Source: Thermomicrobium roseum DSM 5159
Lineage (GTDB): Bacteria > Chloroflexota > Chloroflexia > Thermomicrobiales > Thermomicrobiaceae
NCBI RefSeq assembly: GCF_000021685.1
Contig: NC_011959.1
Coordinates: forward strand, 434,001-498,000
Length of the DNA: 64,000 nt
Direction: 5' to 3'
Shown here: one piece after another, positions 18,739-27,665 of the stretch
Numbering within the stretch: the first letter of the stretch is position 1
How the letters are laid out: the number at the start of each line of letters is the position of its first letter
Position numbers and translations under genes: made by a program
Notes under the pieces: generated by a model
Database searches by the model: none
Seen by the model: the letters and a program-made list of their open reading frames with translations, nothing else
What the model was told of the DNA's origin: nothing

Positions 18739-19408
18739 TATCAGCGAACGACTGCTCATCCTGCCCGTTTCCCGACGCGTCATGACGATCATGAAGGTAG
18801 AAGGTCATGCTTTGGAGCGCGCTGATGGGATCGATTTCTCGAACCGTGATTCCTGGCGGGACGTGGAGGACGGTCGGCGCGTAATTGAGAATCGCGCGCA
18901 CTCCGCCAGCCACGAGTTTGTCGGCAACTTCTTGCGCTGCGTCGGGCGGTACGGCGATGATTCCGATACGGATGCCTTGCTCGCGGACGACTCGATCGAT
19001 CTCGGTCTCCGGTAGGACGACGATACCGTTGACGATCTGTCCGATGTGCTCGGGGCTCTTGGCGAAGATCGCAGTGATGCGGAAACCATTGGGCTCGAAC
19101 TCGCCATAGTGGGCGATGGCTTGGCCGAGTTTGCCATAACCGACGAGCGCTACGTTCCAGAGGCGATCGAGGTGAAGGATAACCTCCAGCTCGTGAATCA
19201 GCGCGGCCACGGCATAGCCGTAGCCTTGCTTGCCGAAGCGACCGAAGTACGAGAGGTCACGTCGGATTTGGGCAGCGGTGACGCCGAGCAACTGCGCCAG
19301 TTCCTCGGAGGAGATCGTGCGGTGTCCCTCTCGCTGGAGTTGCCGCAGCGTCCGCAAGTAGAGCGGCAAGCGCCGAACGACGATGTCCGGAACTGGTCCG
19401 TTGCGCAC
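18695..19408 (-). CDS. rex: Redox-sensing transcriptional repressor Rex
   Basis: Dimeric repressor that reads the NADH/NAD ratio. The N-terminal winged helix is clear (LPLYLRTLRQLQREG, SSEELAQLLGVTAAQIRRDLSYFGRFGKQGYGY). The Rossmann domain follows with VALVGYGKLGQAIAHY (GxGxxG), and a C-terminal helix that swaps between subunits. Length (237) is somewhat above the usual 210-220 because of a tail. It starts with GTG preceded by GGAGGG. Likely targets are respiratory or fermentation genes; I found no clear TTGTGA-N6-TCACAA box in the window, so its regulon here is unknown. Confidence 0.92.
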   Translation of the reverse strand: MRNGPVPDIVVRRLPLYLRTLRQLQREGHRTISSEELAQLLGVTAAQIRRDLSYFGRFGKQGYGYAVAALIHELEVILHLDRLWNVALVGYGKLGQAIAHYGEFEPNGFRITAIFAKSPEHIGQIVNGIVVLPETEIDRVVREQGIRIGIIAVPPDAAQEVADKLVAGGVRAILNYAPTVLHVPPGITVREIDPISALQSMTFYLHDRHDASGNGQDEQSFADIMERSPVGKRPAAH

Positions 19409-19509
19409 GACCTCTCGCCCTCCGACTCCGCTCGAAACTCGTGAGAACGATCACGATGCGTTGCGTAGCGCAACTGTACCAGGATGGCCGGTCGCCTGAC
19501 AACGTGATG

Positions 19510-21270
19510 TCAGCCATGGAACCAGTTGGCAATGGGTAAGCGGCGATCGCGTCCGAAGGCGCGCGGCGTCAGCTTGACCCCTGGTGCTGCTTGTCGACGT
19601 TTGTACTCGGCGCGATCCACCATCATGATGACGCGGTCGACGATTTCAGGATCGAAGCCATGCCGGATCAATTCCTCTCGGCTGAGATCCTGCTCGACGT
19701 AGAGCTCCAGGAGTGGATCGAGAATTTCGAAGGGCGGAAGCGTATCGACGTCCTTCTGATTCGGGCGAAGTTCCGCAGACGGTGGCTTGACGAAGACACG
19801 CTCGGGAATGACCGGCGAGATGCTGTTGCGATAGCGTGCGAGTTGGTAGACGAGGAGTTTCGGGACATCTTTGAGGACGGCGAAGCCGCCGGCCATATCG
19901 CCGTAAAGCGTCGCATAGCCACAGGCCATTTCGGACTTGTTCCCCGTGGTGAGCACGATCGGCCCGAAACGATTGGAATACGTCATGAGAATCGTGCCGC
20001 GGATACGCGCTTGCAGATTTTCGTCTGCCACATCCGGCTCTTCTGGCTGGTTACCGAGCGGTGCCAGCACTTCGCGGAAAACACGATGGACCGGTTCGAT
20101 GGGTACGATCAGAAAGCGAATACCGAGGTTGCGGGCCAGCTCTTCGGCATCCTCGATGCTGTGGCGCGAAGAGTATCGGCTGGGCATCGAGAGGCCAGTG
20201 ACATTCTCCGGACCGAGGGCGTCCGCGGCGATGCATGCTGTCAGAGACGAATCGATCCCTCCCGATAAGCCGATCACGGCGGTGCGGAATCCGGTTTTGC
20301 GCACATAGTCGCGAACACCGGTGACGAGAGCCTGGTAGACTTCCGCGACTCCCTCGAGCGGCGTGCGTGGCCGCTGGACGCTCTCCGGCAAGGGTGGAAG
20401 CTGTTCCCCAGGGACGGGTAGGGGAATCTCGCGATCGACCACAGGAAGCGCAGGTTGCGACTCTGCTCGGGCGAGCCAGCGTCGGCGCGGGTCGTGCAGC
20501 CAGCTGGAAAGCACGCGCGTGATCGGAAGGTCGACGACAATGAGATCCTCTTCGAAGGATGTTCCACGGGCGAGGATCGTCCCGTTGGGGTCGAGCACGA
20601 TGCTGTTGCCGTCGAAGACCAGTTCGTCCTGCCCGCCGACCATGTTGACGTAGGCCAGATAACAGCCGGCATCGGCGGCACGGGTTTGGAGCATCACCTG
20701 GCGCTGTATCCACTTCCCGCGATGGTACGGCGAACCATTGATGTTGACGAGCAAGTCGATCCCTCTGGTGGCCAGGCTGCTGGCTGGTCCGATCGGGTAC
20801 CAGATATCTTCGCAGATGGTGACGCCGAACCGAAGATTGCCCCAGAGAAACCGAAACGTGTGACTTCCGCGTGCGAAATAGCGATCCTCGTCGAAGACAC
20901 CATAGGTCGGCAGATGGTGTTTGGGGACAACGGCGACGATCTCACCACGGGCGAGGATAGCGGCCCCATTATAGAGGATGCCGCTCTCGACCCATGGTAC
21001 ACCGACGATCAGGACGCGATCCGGTATGGCGTCGAGGAGCAGATGAAGCGCGCGGCGAGCCGCGTCGATGAAGCTGACCTTGAGGAGCAGATCTTCTGGA
21101 GGATAACCGGTGATGACGAGTTCGGGAAAAGCAACGATATGAGCACCGAGTTGGGCCGCTTCCCGGGCGCGCTCGCGGATGAGGCGGACGTTGCCCGAGA
21201 AGTCGCCGACTGTCGGATCGATCTGCGCGAGCGCGATCCGCCACGTGTCGCGCGTCATCTCCTCGACCAC
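19510..21270 (-). CDS. nadE: Glutamine-dependent NAD+ synthetase
   Basis: Makes NAD from deamido-NAD, ATP and glutamine. The 586-residue protein has two domains. The N-terminal nitrilase-type glutaminase carries the catalytic triad: Glu in AFPELVITGYPPEDLL, Lys in VPKHHLPTYGVFDE and Cys in GVTICEDIWYP. The C-terminal NAD synthase domain has the pyrophosphatase loop VIGLSGGIDSSLTACIAADAL and VLTTGNKSEMACGYATLYGDMAGGF. GTG at 21270 has GGGAGG eight bases upstream; the nearer ATG at 21258 has a poorly spaced site. It is divergent from recN. Confidence 0.95.
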   Translation of the reverse strand: MVEEMTRDTWRIALAQIDPTVGDFSGNVRLIRERAREAAQLGAHIVAFPELVITGYPPEDLLLKVSFIDAARRALHLLLDAIPDRVLIVGVPWVESGILYNGAAILARGEIVAVVPKHHLPTYGVFDEDRYFARGSHTFRFLWGNLRFGVTICEDIWYPIGPASSLATRGIDLLVNINGSPYHRGKWIQRQVMLQTRAADAGCYLAYVNMVGGQDELVFDGNSIVLDPNGTILARGTSFEEDLIVVDLPITRVLSSWLHDPRRRWLARAESQPALPVVDREIPLPVPGEQLPPLPESVQRPRTPLEGVAEVYQALVTGVRDYVRKTGFRTAVIGLSGGIDSSLTACIAADALGPENVTGLSMPSRYSSRHSIEDAEELARNLGIRFLIVPIEPVHRVFREVLAPLGNQPEEPDVADENLQARIRGTILMTYSNRFGPIVLTTGNKSEMACGYATLYGDMAGGFAVLKDVPKLLVYQLARYRNSISPVIPERVFVKPPSAELRPNQKDVDTLPPFEILDPLLELYVEQDLSREELIRHGFDPEIVDRVIMMVDRAEYKRRQAAPGVKLTPRAFGRDRRLPIANWFHG

Positions 21271-21403
21271 TCGCGGTACCTCCCCTCGTGTCTACTGTTC
21301 GCTGCCGCTCAGTGTAACAAGAGCGGAAATGCATCTATGCCGTACAATTCGGAGAGAATCCAGAACGAGTCGGCCCTTGAGGTTGCGGTGGAACGAGACG
21401 ACA

Positions 21404-23146
21404 ATGCTGCTCCAACTGACGATCCGTAACATAGCGATCATCCGTGAGGTGCAGTTGGAATTCGGTCCTGGACTAACGGCATTGACCGGCGAGACCGGTG
21501 CGGGCAAGTCGATCCTGATCGATGCGCTGGGCCTCGTGCTCGGTGCGCGCGCCTCGAGCGATCTGGTCAGGAGTGGAACTCCACGTGCCTGGGTCGAAGC
21601 GATTTTCGATCTCACTGGGCTGGAGCAGGCAACCGACTTGCAAGCCATGCTCTCGGCCCACGGGATCGACTTGGAGGATGGACAGCTGATTCTTTCACGA
21701 GAGATTCAGGCCAATGGGCGTAGCGTCGCGCGCGTGAATGGGCAGGCGATACCGGCGAGTGTCCTCGCGGTGCTCGGAGCCAGACTGGTCGATATTCACG
21801 GTCAGAGCGATCACCTCTCCTTGCTCCGTGCTGACCGGCAGCTCGAACTCTTGGATCGCTTCGCCGGTGTGCTCCCGCTCCGGAACGAGTTGGCACGGCT
21901 CGTGCGCGAGTTCCGCGCTGTTCGCCGCGAACTGGAGCAACTGCGGATGCGAACGCGGGAACGCGAGCATCGACGCGACCTTCTGCGATATCAGGTGGAC
22001 GAGATCGCTCGTGCCCGCTTGCGCGTCGGTGAGGAAGAGGAACTGGTAGCGGAGCGAGCCCGCTTGCAGAACGCAGAGCGGTTGGCGTCGCTCGCGACCG
22101 AGGTCGCGTCGAGTCTCGATGGTGACGAGTTTGCACCGCTGGATGCGTTGCGTCGAGCGGTGTTGCGCCTCGAAGAACTCGGGCGTCTGGATCCCGAGCA
22201 GCGGGGATTGGCCGAACAACTCCGCGAGGCGCTGTATACGGTCGAAGAGGTCGTGCGGACCGTGCGCACGTATGCCGAGAGCATCGAGGCCGATCCCGAT
22301 CGCTTGACGGTTATCGAAGAGCGACTGGATCTCCTGAGACGCCTCAAACGGAAGTACGGGGCGACGGTCGAAGAGATCCTGGCGTATGCCGAAGAAGCGC
22401 AGCGTGAGCTGGCTGCATTGGAAACAGGCGAAGAGACGATCGCCGAACTCGAGAGACGTGCTGACGAGCTCGCTCGGGCAGTGGTCGAGCATGCGCGAGA
22501 ATTGAGCGCACGGCGGCGTGCAGCCGCACGGGCGCTCGAGCAGGCGATGAGTGCGGCGATGCGGGATCTCCGCTTGGGGCAAGGCGCTTTCGCTGTCGCC
22601 TTCGAGCAGCCTGACGAAACGGGGAACGAGCAGGAGCGCGCGGCAGTCTGTGGCGAGACAGGATGGGATCGGATCGAGTTCTTGATCGCTCCCAATCCCG
22701 GCCAGGAATTGCGGCCGCTGGCGCGTGTCGCTTCCGGTGGGGAGATGGCTCGCCTGATGCTCGCCCTGAAGTCGAGCCTTTCGGAAGTCGATGAGACGCC
22801 GACCCTCGTGTTCGACGAGGTCGATGTCGGGATCGGGAGTCGCAGTGCGCATGTCGTCGGTGAGCGTCTTTGGCAACTTTCCCGAGCGCATCAGGTCATC
22901 GTCATCAGTCACCTGCCACAGATCGCAGCGTTCGCCGATCGGCACTACAAGATCAACAAGACCGTGGTGAACGGGCAAACGGAGACGGCGGTGCATCATT
23001 TGGAAGGAGAAGCGCGCCTCGAGGAATTGGCCGCGATGCTCGATGGGATACCGGTCACGCCGGAGTCGCTCGCGAATGCGCGCGCGATGGTAGAGCGGCT
23101 GGAGCGACGAAAGCTGCAACTTGTCGGGGCAGGTACCGGTACATGA
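21404..23146 (+). CDS. recN: DNA repair protein RecN
   Basis: SMC-like ATPase acting on DNA double-strand breaks. The 580-residue protein begins MLLQLTIRNIAIIREVQLEF, followed by the Walker A loop TGETGAGKSILIDALGL. A long antiparallel coiled coil rich in Arg and Glu spans about residues 150-400. The C-terminal ABC half has VASGGEMARLMLALKSSL (signature) and TLVFDEVDVGIGSRSAHVVGERLW (Walker B and D loop), then VIVISHLPQIAAFAD. The ATG at 21404 matches the conserved start although its ribosome binding site is weak; the open frame extends further upstream. ybaB follows after 60 bases. Confidence 0.95.
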   Translation: MLLQLTIRNIAIIREVQLEFGPGLTALTGETGAGKSILIDALGLVLGARASSDLVRSGTPRAWVEAIFDLTGLEQATDLQAMLSAHGIDLEDGQLILSREIQANGRSVARVNGQAIPASVLAVLGARLVDIHGQSDHLSLLRADRQLELLDRFAGVLPLRNELARLVREFRAVRRELEQLRMRTREREHRRDLLRYQVDEIARARLRVGEEEELVAERARLQNAERLASLATEVASSLDGDEFAPLDALRRAVLRLEELGRLDPEQRGLAEQLREALYTVEEVVRTVRTYAESIEADPDRLTVIEERLDLLRRLKRKYGATVEEILAYAEEAQRELAALETGEETIAELERRADELARAVVEHARELSARRRAAARALEQAMSAAMRDLRLGQGAFAVAFEQPDETGNEQERAAVCGETGWDRIEFLIAPNPGQELRPLARVASGGEMARLMLALKSSLSEVDETPTLVFDEVDVGIGSRSAHVVGERLWQLSRAHQVIVISHLPQIAAFADRHYKINKTVVNGQTETAVHHLEGEARLEELAAMLDGIPVTPESLANARAMVERLERRKLQLVGAGTGT

Positions 23147-23206
23147 GGCGCGAGCGAGTGGGCGGGAGCGGGTGCGGGTGACGAAGGAACGGTAAGGAGG
23201 AACGTC

Positions 23207-23512
23207 GTGCAGCCGAACATGCGTCTCTTGAAGCAAGTCCAAGAGCAGTTGGCGAAAATGCAGGCAGAGCTTGCCGAGTTGGTCGTCGAAGGGTCGGCTG
23301 GGGGTGGTGCGGTTCGCGTCGAGCTGGATGGGTTGCGGCACGTGCGACGGGTCTCGATCGATCCGACGTTGGTGGAGGCGGGGGATATCGAGATGTTGGA
23401 GGACCTCGTCGCTGCTGCAGTCAACGACGCGCTGCGACGCGTGGAAGAGGCCGTTACGACGAAGATGGGTGCACTGGCGGGCGGACTCGGGTTGCCGCTC
23501 TCGGGGCTGTGA
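23207..23512 (+). CDS. ybaB: YbaB/EbfC family nucleoid-associated protein
   Basis: A 101-residue dimeric DNA-binding protein. The N-terminal helix (MRLLKQVQEQLAKMQAELAEL) and the beta segment VEGSAGGGAVRVELDGLRHVRRVSIDP match the family, as does LEDLVAAAVNDALRRVEEAVTTKMGAL at the C terminus. GTG start with AAGGAGG upstream. In many bacteria ybaB sits beside recR or dnaX; here it follows recN, another repair gene, and probably shares its transcript. Confidence 0.9.
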   Translation: MQPNMRLLKQVQEQLAKMQAELAELVVEGSAGGGAVRVELDGLRHVRRVSIDPTLVEAGDIEMLEDLVAAAVNDALRRVEEAVTTKMGALAGGLGLPLSGL

Positions 23513-23521
23513 GGGTGTCCG

Positions 23522-24490
23522 ATGCGGATCGGACTGATGATCGAGGGCCAAGAAGACGTCACCTGGGAGCGGTGGCTACGAGGGATCGAACTGGCCGAGC
23601 GGCTCGGCTTCGAGTCGCTTTGGCGATCGGACCATCTCTTCTCCGTGCTGGGTGTTCCTGAGCGGGAGACACTGGCCTTATGGCCATCGCTGACAGTGGT
23701 CGCACTGCGGACCCAGTGCATCACCTTCGGACAGTTGGTCTCACCAGTGAGCTTTCGCCATCCGGTCGAACTCGCCCAGCATGCGGTTGCGCTCGATCAT
23801 GCGTCTGGCGGGCGATACGTTCTCGGTATCGGAGCAGGATGGTACGAGCGTGAACATCAGGCGTTTGGCTTCCCACTCCTGTCGGTCCGCGAGCGCATGG
23901 ATCGCCTGGCCGAAGCGTTGGAAGTGATTCAGCTTCTCTGGACCGGCGAGGAGGTTTCGTACGAGGGACAGTATTTCCGCTTGGAGTGTGCTCAGCTTCG
24001 TCCGCGACCACAACGAGGGGATCGCGTGCCGATCGTGATCGGTGGTCGGGGTGAGCAGCGGACGCTTCGACTGGCAGCGCGTTTTGCGGACGAGTGGAAT
24101 GTAACCAACGTCGATCTCGACGATCACCGAAGGAAGATCGGGCTCTTGCGGGAATACTGTCGTGAACAGGGTCGCGATCCCGACTCGATCGTCTGTTCCT
24201 GGATGGTGGCGCACATCATCGGGCGCGATCAGACGGAATTGTTCGAGCGGGCACGCAGGCTCGCGGCCTGGTTCCCGCAGTGGGGCGATTGGCCGCCGGA
24301 GGCGATCCTCGCTGAAGCGCGACGACGCAACTGGCTGGTGGGAAAGCCAGAAGAAGTTGTCGAACAGATCCGAGCGCGAGCGCGCATCGGCGTGCAGCGG
24401 ATCATGCTGCAGACGTTCGACCTCGATGATACGGACGCACTGGCACTGTTCGCCAGCGAAATCGTGCCCGCCGTCGCGGACGCGGCATGA
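23522..24490 (+). CDS. LLM-class (luciferase-like) F420-type oxidoreductase
   Basis: A 322-residue TIM-barrel flavin or F420 oxidoreductase of the bacterial luciferase superfamily. The start MRIGLMIEGQEDVTWERWLR and LGFESLWRSDHLFS are typical of the Rv1855c-type subgroup, which is predicted to use coenzyme F420. ITFGQLVSPVSFRHPVELA and LDHASGGRYVLGIGAGWYEREHQAFG are the core motifs. The substrate is unknown. It starts nine bases after the ybaB stop and ends at a strong hairpin. Confidence 0.88.
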   Translation: MRIGLMIEGQEDVTWERWLRGIELAERLGFESLWRSDHLFSVLGVPERETLALWPSLTVVALRTQCITFGQLVSPVSFRHPVELAQHAVALDHASGGRYVLGIGAGWYEREHQAFGFPLLSVRERMDRLAEALEVIQLLWTGEEVSYEGQYFRLECAQLRPRPQRGDRVPIVIGGRGEQRTLRLAARFADEWNVTNVDLDDHRRKIGLLREYCREQGRDPDSIVCSWMVAHIIGRDQTELFERARRLAAWFPQWGDWPPEAILAEARRRNWLVGKPEEVVEQIRARARIGVQRIMLQTFDLDDTDALALFASEIVPAVADAA

Positions 24491-24492
24491 CA

Positions 24493-24525
24493 GGCGGCGT
24501 GGGGGGCTGATCCCCCCACGCCGCC
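24493..24525. terminator. Hairpin between convergent genes
   Basis: GGCGGCGTGGGGGG and CCCCCCACGCCGCC form a 14-bp perfect stem with a CTGAT loop, two bases after the LLM gene stop. T content after it is modest on both strands (GTTTATT further on), so it may act as a bidirectional terminator or an mRNA 3' end stabiliser. Confidence 0.75.
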
Positions 24526-24553
24526 CGAGATCGGCCGAGTTTATTCGAGGTGC

Positions 24554-26119
24554 TCAACCCCCGCGACGCTCCAGATCGGCCAAGACTTGCAGTGCACAGT
24601 TGCGTCCCGGCGCCCCGAAAACAGCTCCACCTGGCCAGGCCCCCGACCCACAGAGGTAGAGTCGCTCGATCGGAGACTCGTAACCGGAGAAGCCGGGAGC
24701 CGGGCGGAAGACGAACATCTGGTCAGGAGTGATCTCGCCGTGAAAGATGTTTCCGCCGGTGATGCCGATGACATCTTCGATATCGCGCGGGCCGAGGACG
24801 CTCATGTGCTCGATCGCATCCCACATGTTAGGTGCATATTCCGCGAGCGTATCGATGATGTTGCGACCGATCTCGTCTTTTCGTTCCTCCCAAGTGCCTT
24901 CAGCGAGGTCATACGGTGCGTACTGGACGTACAGGGACATGACGTGCTTGCCGGGTGGGGCAAGACCGTCCTCGGTCGCTGACTGGATGTAGCAATCCAT
25001 GAACGGTCGAGCCGATGGCCTGCCGTGCTTACAGTCTTCCCAAGCCCGTTCGAGATAGTCGATCGAGGGATTGATGACGATCCCACCGGTGTGCTGGGGG
25101 CCGATCTCGGTTCCGGGCAAACAGCGGAAGTTCGGCAGCTGGTTCAATCCGAGGAGTACCTTGACCACCGAGCCTTTGACTTTCATGCGTGTGATCGCGT
25201 CGCGGAAGGAAGCCGGCAGAGCGTTCGCGGGGACCATCTGGAGAAAGGTTCGCTGGGGGTCGGCATTGGAGAGAATGACACGCGCTGAGAAGCGTCGACC
25301 GTCGGTCAGCCGGACACCACGGGCCGCTCCGTCGCTGACGTCGATCTCAGCGACTTCAGCATCCGTGAGGATCGTCACGCCGTGATCGCGGCAGAAACCG
25401 GCAAGCGCTTCGGCGATGCTGCCCATGCCGCCGCGGACGAAGCCCCAGGCACCTTGGTGACCGTTGAGATTCCCCAAGAGATGATGGAACTTGACATAGG
25501 CAGTCCCGGGCGACTTGGGGCCGAGGTTCACACCGATCACTCCGCCAGTACAAAGCGGAGCCTTGATCTCCTCGCTCTCGAAAAAAGTGTCCAACACTTC
25601 AGCGATACTCTTGAGGAGCAGCGTGCGCAGATCCTCGAGTCCGTCTGGCCCAGCGAATGCTTGTTCGAGTTCGCCGAGCGTCGGTGCCGGGCGCAGAATG
25701 AATGGCCGGAAGCGAGCGATCATGCGGTTCCACATGGCCCAGTAGTCGTGCCATCGTTCTGCATCGCGTCGAGAAAACTTAGCTAATTCTGCGTGTGTCC
25801 GACGTTCGTCCAGATAGACCATGAGGTAACGCCCATCCGGAAACGGTACGAAATATTGCGGGTCGAAGGGACGGACTTCGTAACCGTACTTGGGCATCTC
25901 GAGGTCGCGAACCACTTCGGGAAGGAGCAGGCTGCACACATAGGAGCAAGTGGACAGTCGATAACCAGGGAAGTGTTCCTCGGTGACGGTCGCTCCACCG
26001 ATGATGGGACGTCGTTCGAGAACGAGCACCTGCTTACCAGCCTTGGCCAGGTAGCCGGCAGCGATGAGTCCGTTGTGCCCGGATCCGATGACGATCGCAT
26101 CGTACTGAGGTCCTGTCAT
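24554..26119 (-). CDS. FAD-dependent oxidoreductase, PYROXD2 / phytoene-dehydrogenase-like
   Basis: A 521-residue flavoprotein. The N terminus carries the dinucleotide-binding fold YDAIVIGSGHNGLIAAGYLAKAGKQVLVLER followed by GGATVTEEHFPGY. The middle has GGMGSIAEALAGFCRDHGV and a second FAD segment. The C terminus has LYLCGSGAWPGGAVFGAPGRNCA, the FAD-binding end of the PYROXD2/CrtI group. Biochemical substrate is unknown: carotenoid desaturation is possible, but the GxGHNGL variant is more common in the PYROXD2 branch. GGAGG lies a few bases before the ATG at 26119. A related partial gene is at the right end of the window. Confidence 0.85.
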   Translation of the reverse strand: MTGPQYDAIVIGSGHNGLIAAGYLAKAGKQVLVLERRPIIGGATVTEEHFPGYRLSTCSYVCSLLLPEVVRDLEMPKYGYEVRPFDPQYFVPFPDGRYLMVYLDERRTHAELAKFSRRDAERWHDYWAMWNRMIARFRPFILRPAPTLGELEQAFAGPDGLEDLRTLLLKSIAEVLDTFFESEEIKAPLCTGGVIGVNLGPKSPGTAYVKFHHLLGNLNGHQGAWGFVRGGMGSIAEALAGFCRDHGVTILTDAEVAEIDVSDGAARGVRLTDGRRFSARVILSNADPQRTFLQMVPANALPASFRDAITRMKVKGSVVKVLLGLNQLPNFRCLPGTEIGPQHTGGIVINPSIDYLERAWEDCKHGRPSARPFMDCYIQSATEDGLAPPGKHVMSLYVQYAPYDLAEGTWEERKDEIGRNIIDTLAEYAPNMWDAIEHMSVLGPRDIEDVIGITGGNIFHGEITPDQMFVFRPAPGFSGYESPIERLYLCGSGAWPGGAVFGAPGRNCALQVLADLERRGG

Positions 26120-26418
26120 GGTGCCTCCTCGCGTCCTCACACTATCCATCCCGCCGGGTACTATCGTGATGCATCGTGCGGAGAGACGCAAGCCGTGGAT
26201 CATCGCCCATCGAGTGATGAAGAACGCAGTGATGGCACGAAGGATTCGGGGAGGTGCATTGCGGGGCAGCGTCAGCACGGATGGGCGTTCGTGACAATGA
26301 GGCGCTCGGTTTGCGCTCCGTCGTCTACCGCCAAATATGCTTTTCCTCGCGAATGATGAGTGGAGCCACCGGGAAGCTAAAGAACGCCCCTCAGAGGTGA
26401 TCGTGACGTGCTGCGAGC
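26120..26418. other. Intergenic region upstream of the flavoprotein gene
   Basis: About 300 bases between the flavoprotein start and the terminator of the complex III operon. It should contain the minus-strand promoter of the flavoprotein, but no convincing -35/-10 pair was identified. Open frames here have no family features. Confidence 0.35.
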
Positions 26419-26450
26419 AAAAAGAGCACCCGGCCAGTAGCCGGGTGCTC
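26419..26450 (-). terminator. Terminator of the alternative complex III operon
   Basis: GAGCACCCGGC and GCCGGGTGCTC form an 11-bp perfect stem with a five-base loop. On the minus strand five T residues follow immediately. It lies 25 bases after the actE stop. Confidence 0.9.
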
Positions 26451-26475
26451 AGCATCTAGCGAGGAGACAACGCGA

Positions 26476-27069
26476 CTACTGCTTTTGGAGTTGGCGGATG
26501 TAACTCACGAGCGCCCAGCGTTGCTCTGGGGTGAGGAGCTTGCCGAAGGCGGGCATATTGGTAAGGTTGTGCGGATACTGCACTTGGTTTTGTGGCGAGG
26601 TATAGCCATTCGTCAGGATCCAATAGAGTTCCCCGTCGGTACGTGAGACTACAGCGGGATCCTTGAGATTCGATGGAGGAACAGCACCCTGGACCAACCC
26701 CCAGTAAACGGACAGCGGTCCCTTTCCATCACCTTGAGGGCCATGACATGCGACGCAGTTGACCGCGTAGAGTTGCTGCCCGCGTGCCGCAGCCTGTGGA
26801 TCGTTAGCCAAAGGATTCTGGAGGTTCCGCGCTTCTTCCAGCGTGTATTGTGGTTCGCCCCCTGTGATCGGGACGACACCCGCAGGAACATCCAGGCGCG
26901 GAGGCTCCTGAGCACGGAACGACTTCTGGTAGTGCATTTCGCTGAAGAAGTCGATCGGATAGGTGTTCGACGAGACGCACGCGCTCCCGAGCAACGCCAG
27001 CGCCGTGCCGGCCAGGAGGCCGAGCACGAGGCGACGTGCGGTTTTCGAGCGGATGGGACTTCGTGCCAT
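26476..27069 (-). CDS. actE: Alternative complex III, monohaem cytochrome c lipoprotein subunit
   Basis: A 197-residue membrane-anchored cytochrome. The signal peptide ends in a lipobox-like LLGSAC, so the protein is probably lipid-modified and outside the membrane. One haem site is present (CVACH) and the distal Met is likely that of LTNMPAFGKLL, the normal class I arrangement. It would carry electrons from the complex to a terminal oxidase or soluble acceptor. The ATG at 27069 has AAGGAG nine bases upstream. It is the last gene of the operon and is followed by a terminator. Confidence 0.9.
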   Translation of the reverse strand: MARSPIRSKTARRLVLGLLAGTALALLGSACVSSNTYPIDFFSEMHYQKSFRAQEPPRLDVPAGVVPITGGEPQYTLEEARNLQNPLANDPQAAARGQQLYAVNCVACHGPQGDGKGPLSVYWGLVQGAVPPSNLKDPAVVSRTDGELYWILTNGYTSPQNQVQYPHNLTNMPAFGKLLTPEQRWALVSYIRQLQKQ

Positions 27070-27092
27070 TCTCCGCATCTCCTTCGTCTCCG

Positions 27093-27632
27093 CTAGCTCC
27101 GCGCCGGTTGCCGTCCGGCGTTCCCGCTCTCGGTCAGAATGTCCTCGGGATTCGCCTTCCGGAGCGCCTCGATCGCGCGGGCTTCACGCTCCGGTGCGGT
27201 GCGCACCAGGATGCCGATATAGCCCTGGGTGATGCGTGGATCGTAGAGCGCGCGACCGATCCAGGGAAGCCGAGACTCGAAGAGAACGCCGAGTACGGTG
27301 AAGATCAGAGCGCCCAGCATGGTACCCTCGTACATGATGATGATCATCGGCGGAATCGAAAGCAGCGGCTTGCCTCCAGTGAGGAGCGGATAGGAAAGCT
27401 GCGTGCCGCCAGTGATGAGCAGTCCCGCGGCGAAACCACAGGCAGCCCCGATCAGGGGGAAGACGAAGAGCCGGTGGATTCCGGATTCTTCCCCAAAGGT
27501 CCCTTCGGGATACGGAGCATTGGAGAGCACTTCGAACTCGCTGCGACTGAAGCCGGCATCACGCAGCGCGTCAGCTGCGGCAACAGCTGAGTCGAGATCA
27601 CGGTACAGCCCGAGAACTTCACGGATCGCCAT
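27093..27632 (-). CDS. actD: Alternative complex III subunit ActD (DUF3341)
   Basis: A 179-residue membrane protein with the DUF3341 pattern. A cytosolic N domain (VLGLYRDLDSAVAAADALRDAGF, EVLSNAPYPEG) is followed by two membrane helices (LFVFPLIGAACGFAAGLLI and a second near 110-130) and a C-terminal domain containing YDPRITQGYIGILV. It is a structural subunit without cofactors in characterised complexes. It lies 33 bases after actC and 23 before actE. Confidence 0.92.
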   Translation of the reverse strand: MAIREVLGLYRDLDSAVAAADALRDAGFSRSEFEVLSNAPYPEGTFGEESGIHRLFVFPLIGAACGFAAGLLITGGTQLSYPLLTGGKPLLSIPPMIIIMYEGTMLGALIFTVLGVLFESRLPWIGRALYDPRITQGYIGILVRTAPEREARAIEALRKANPEDILTESGNAGRQPARS

Positions 27633-27665
27633 CGTCGCCTCGCTTTCCCTTGCCTGCCTGCCCGA

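Noticed and set aside
21695..23551. 618-residue open frame on the minus strand across recN and ybaB
   Set aside because: It spans two well-identified genes on the other strand, has no family features and is explained by high GC.
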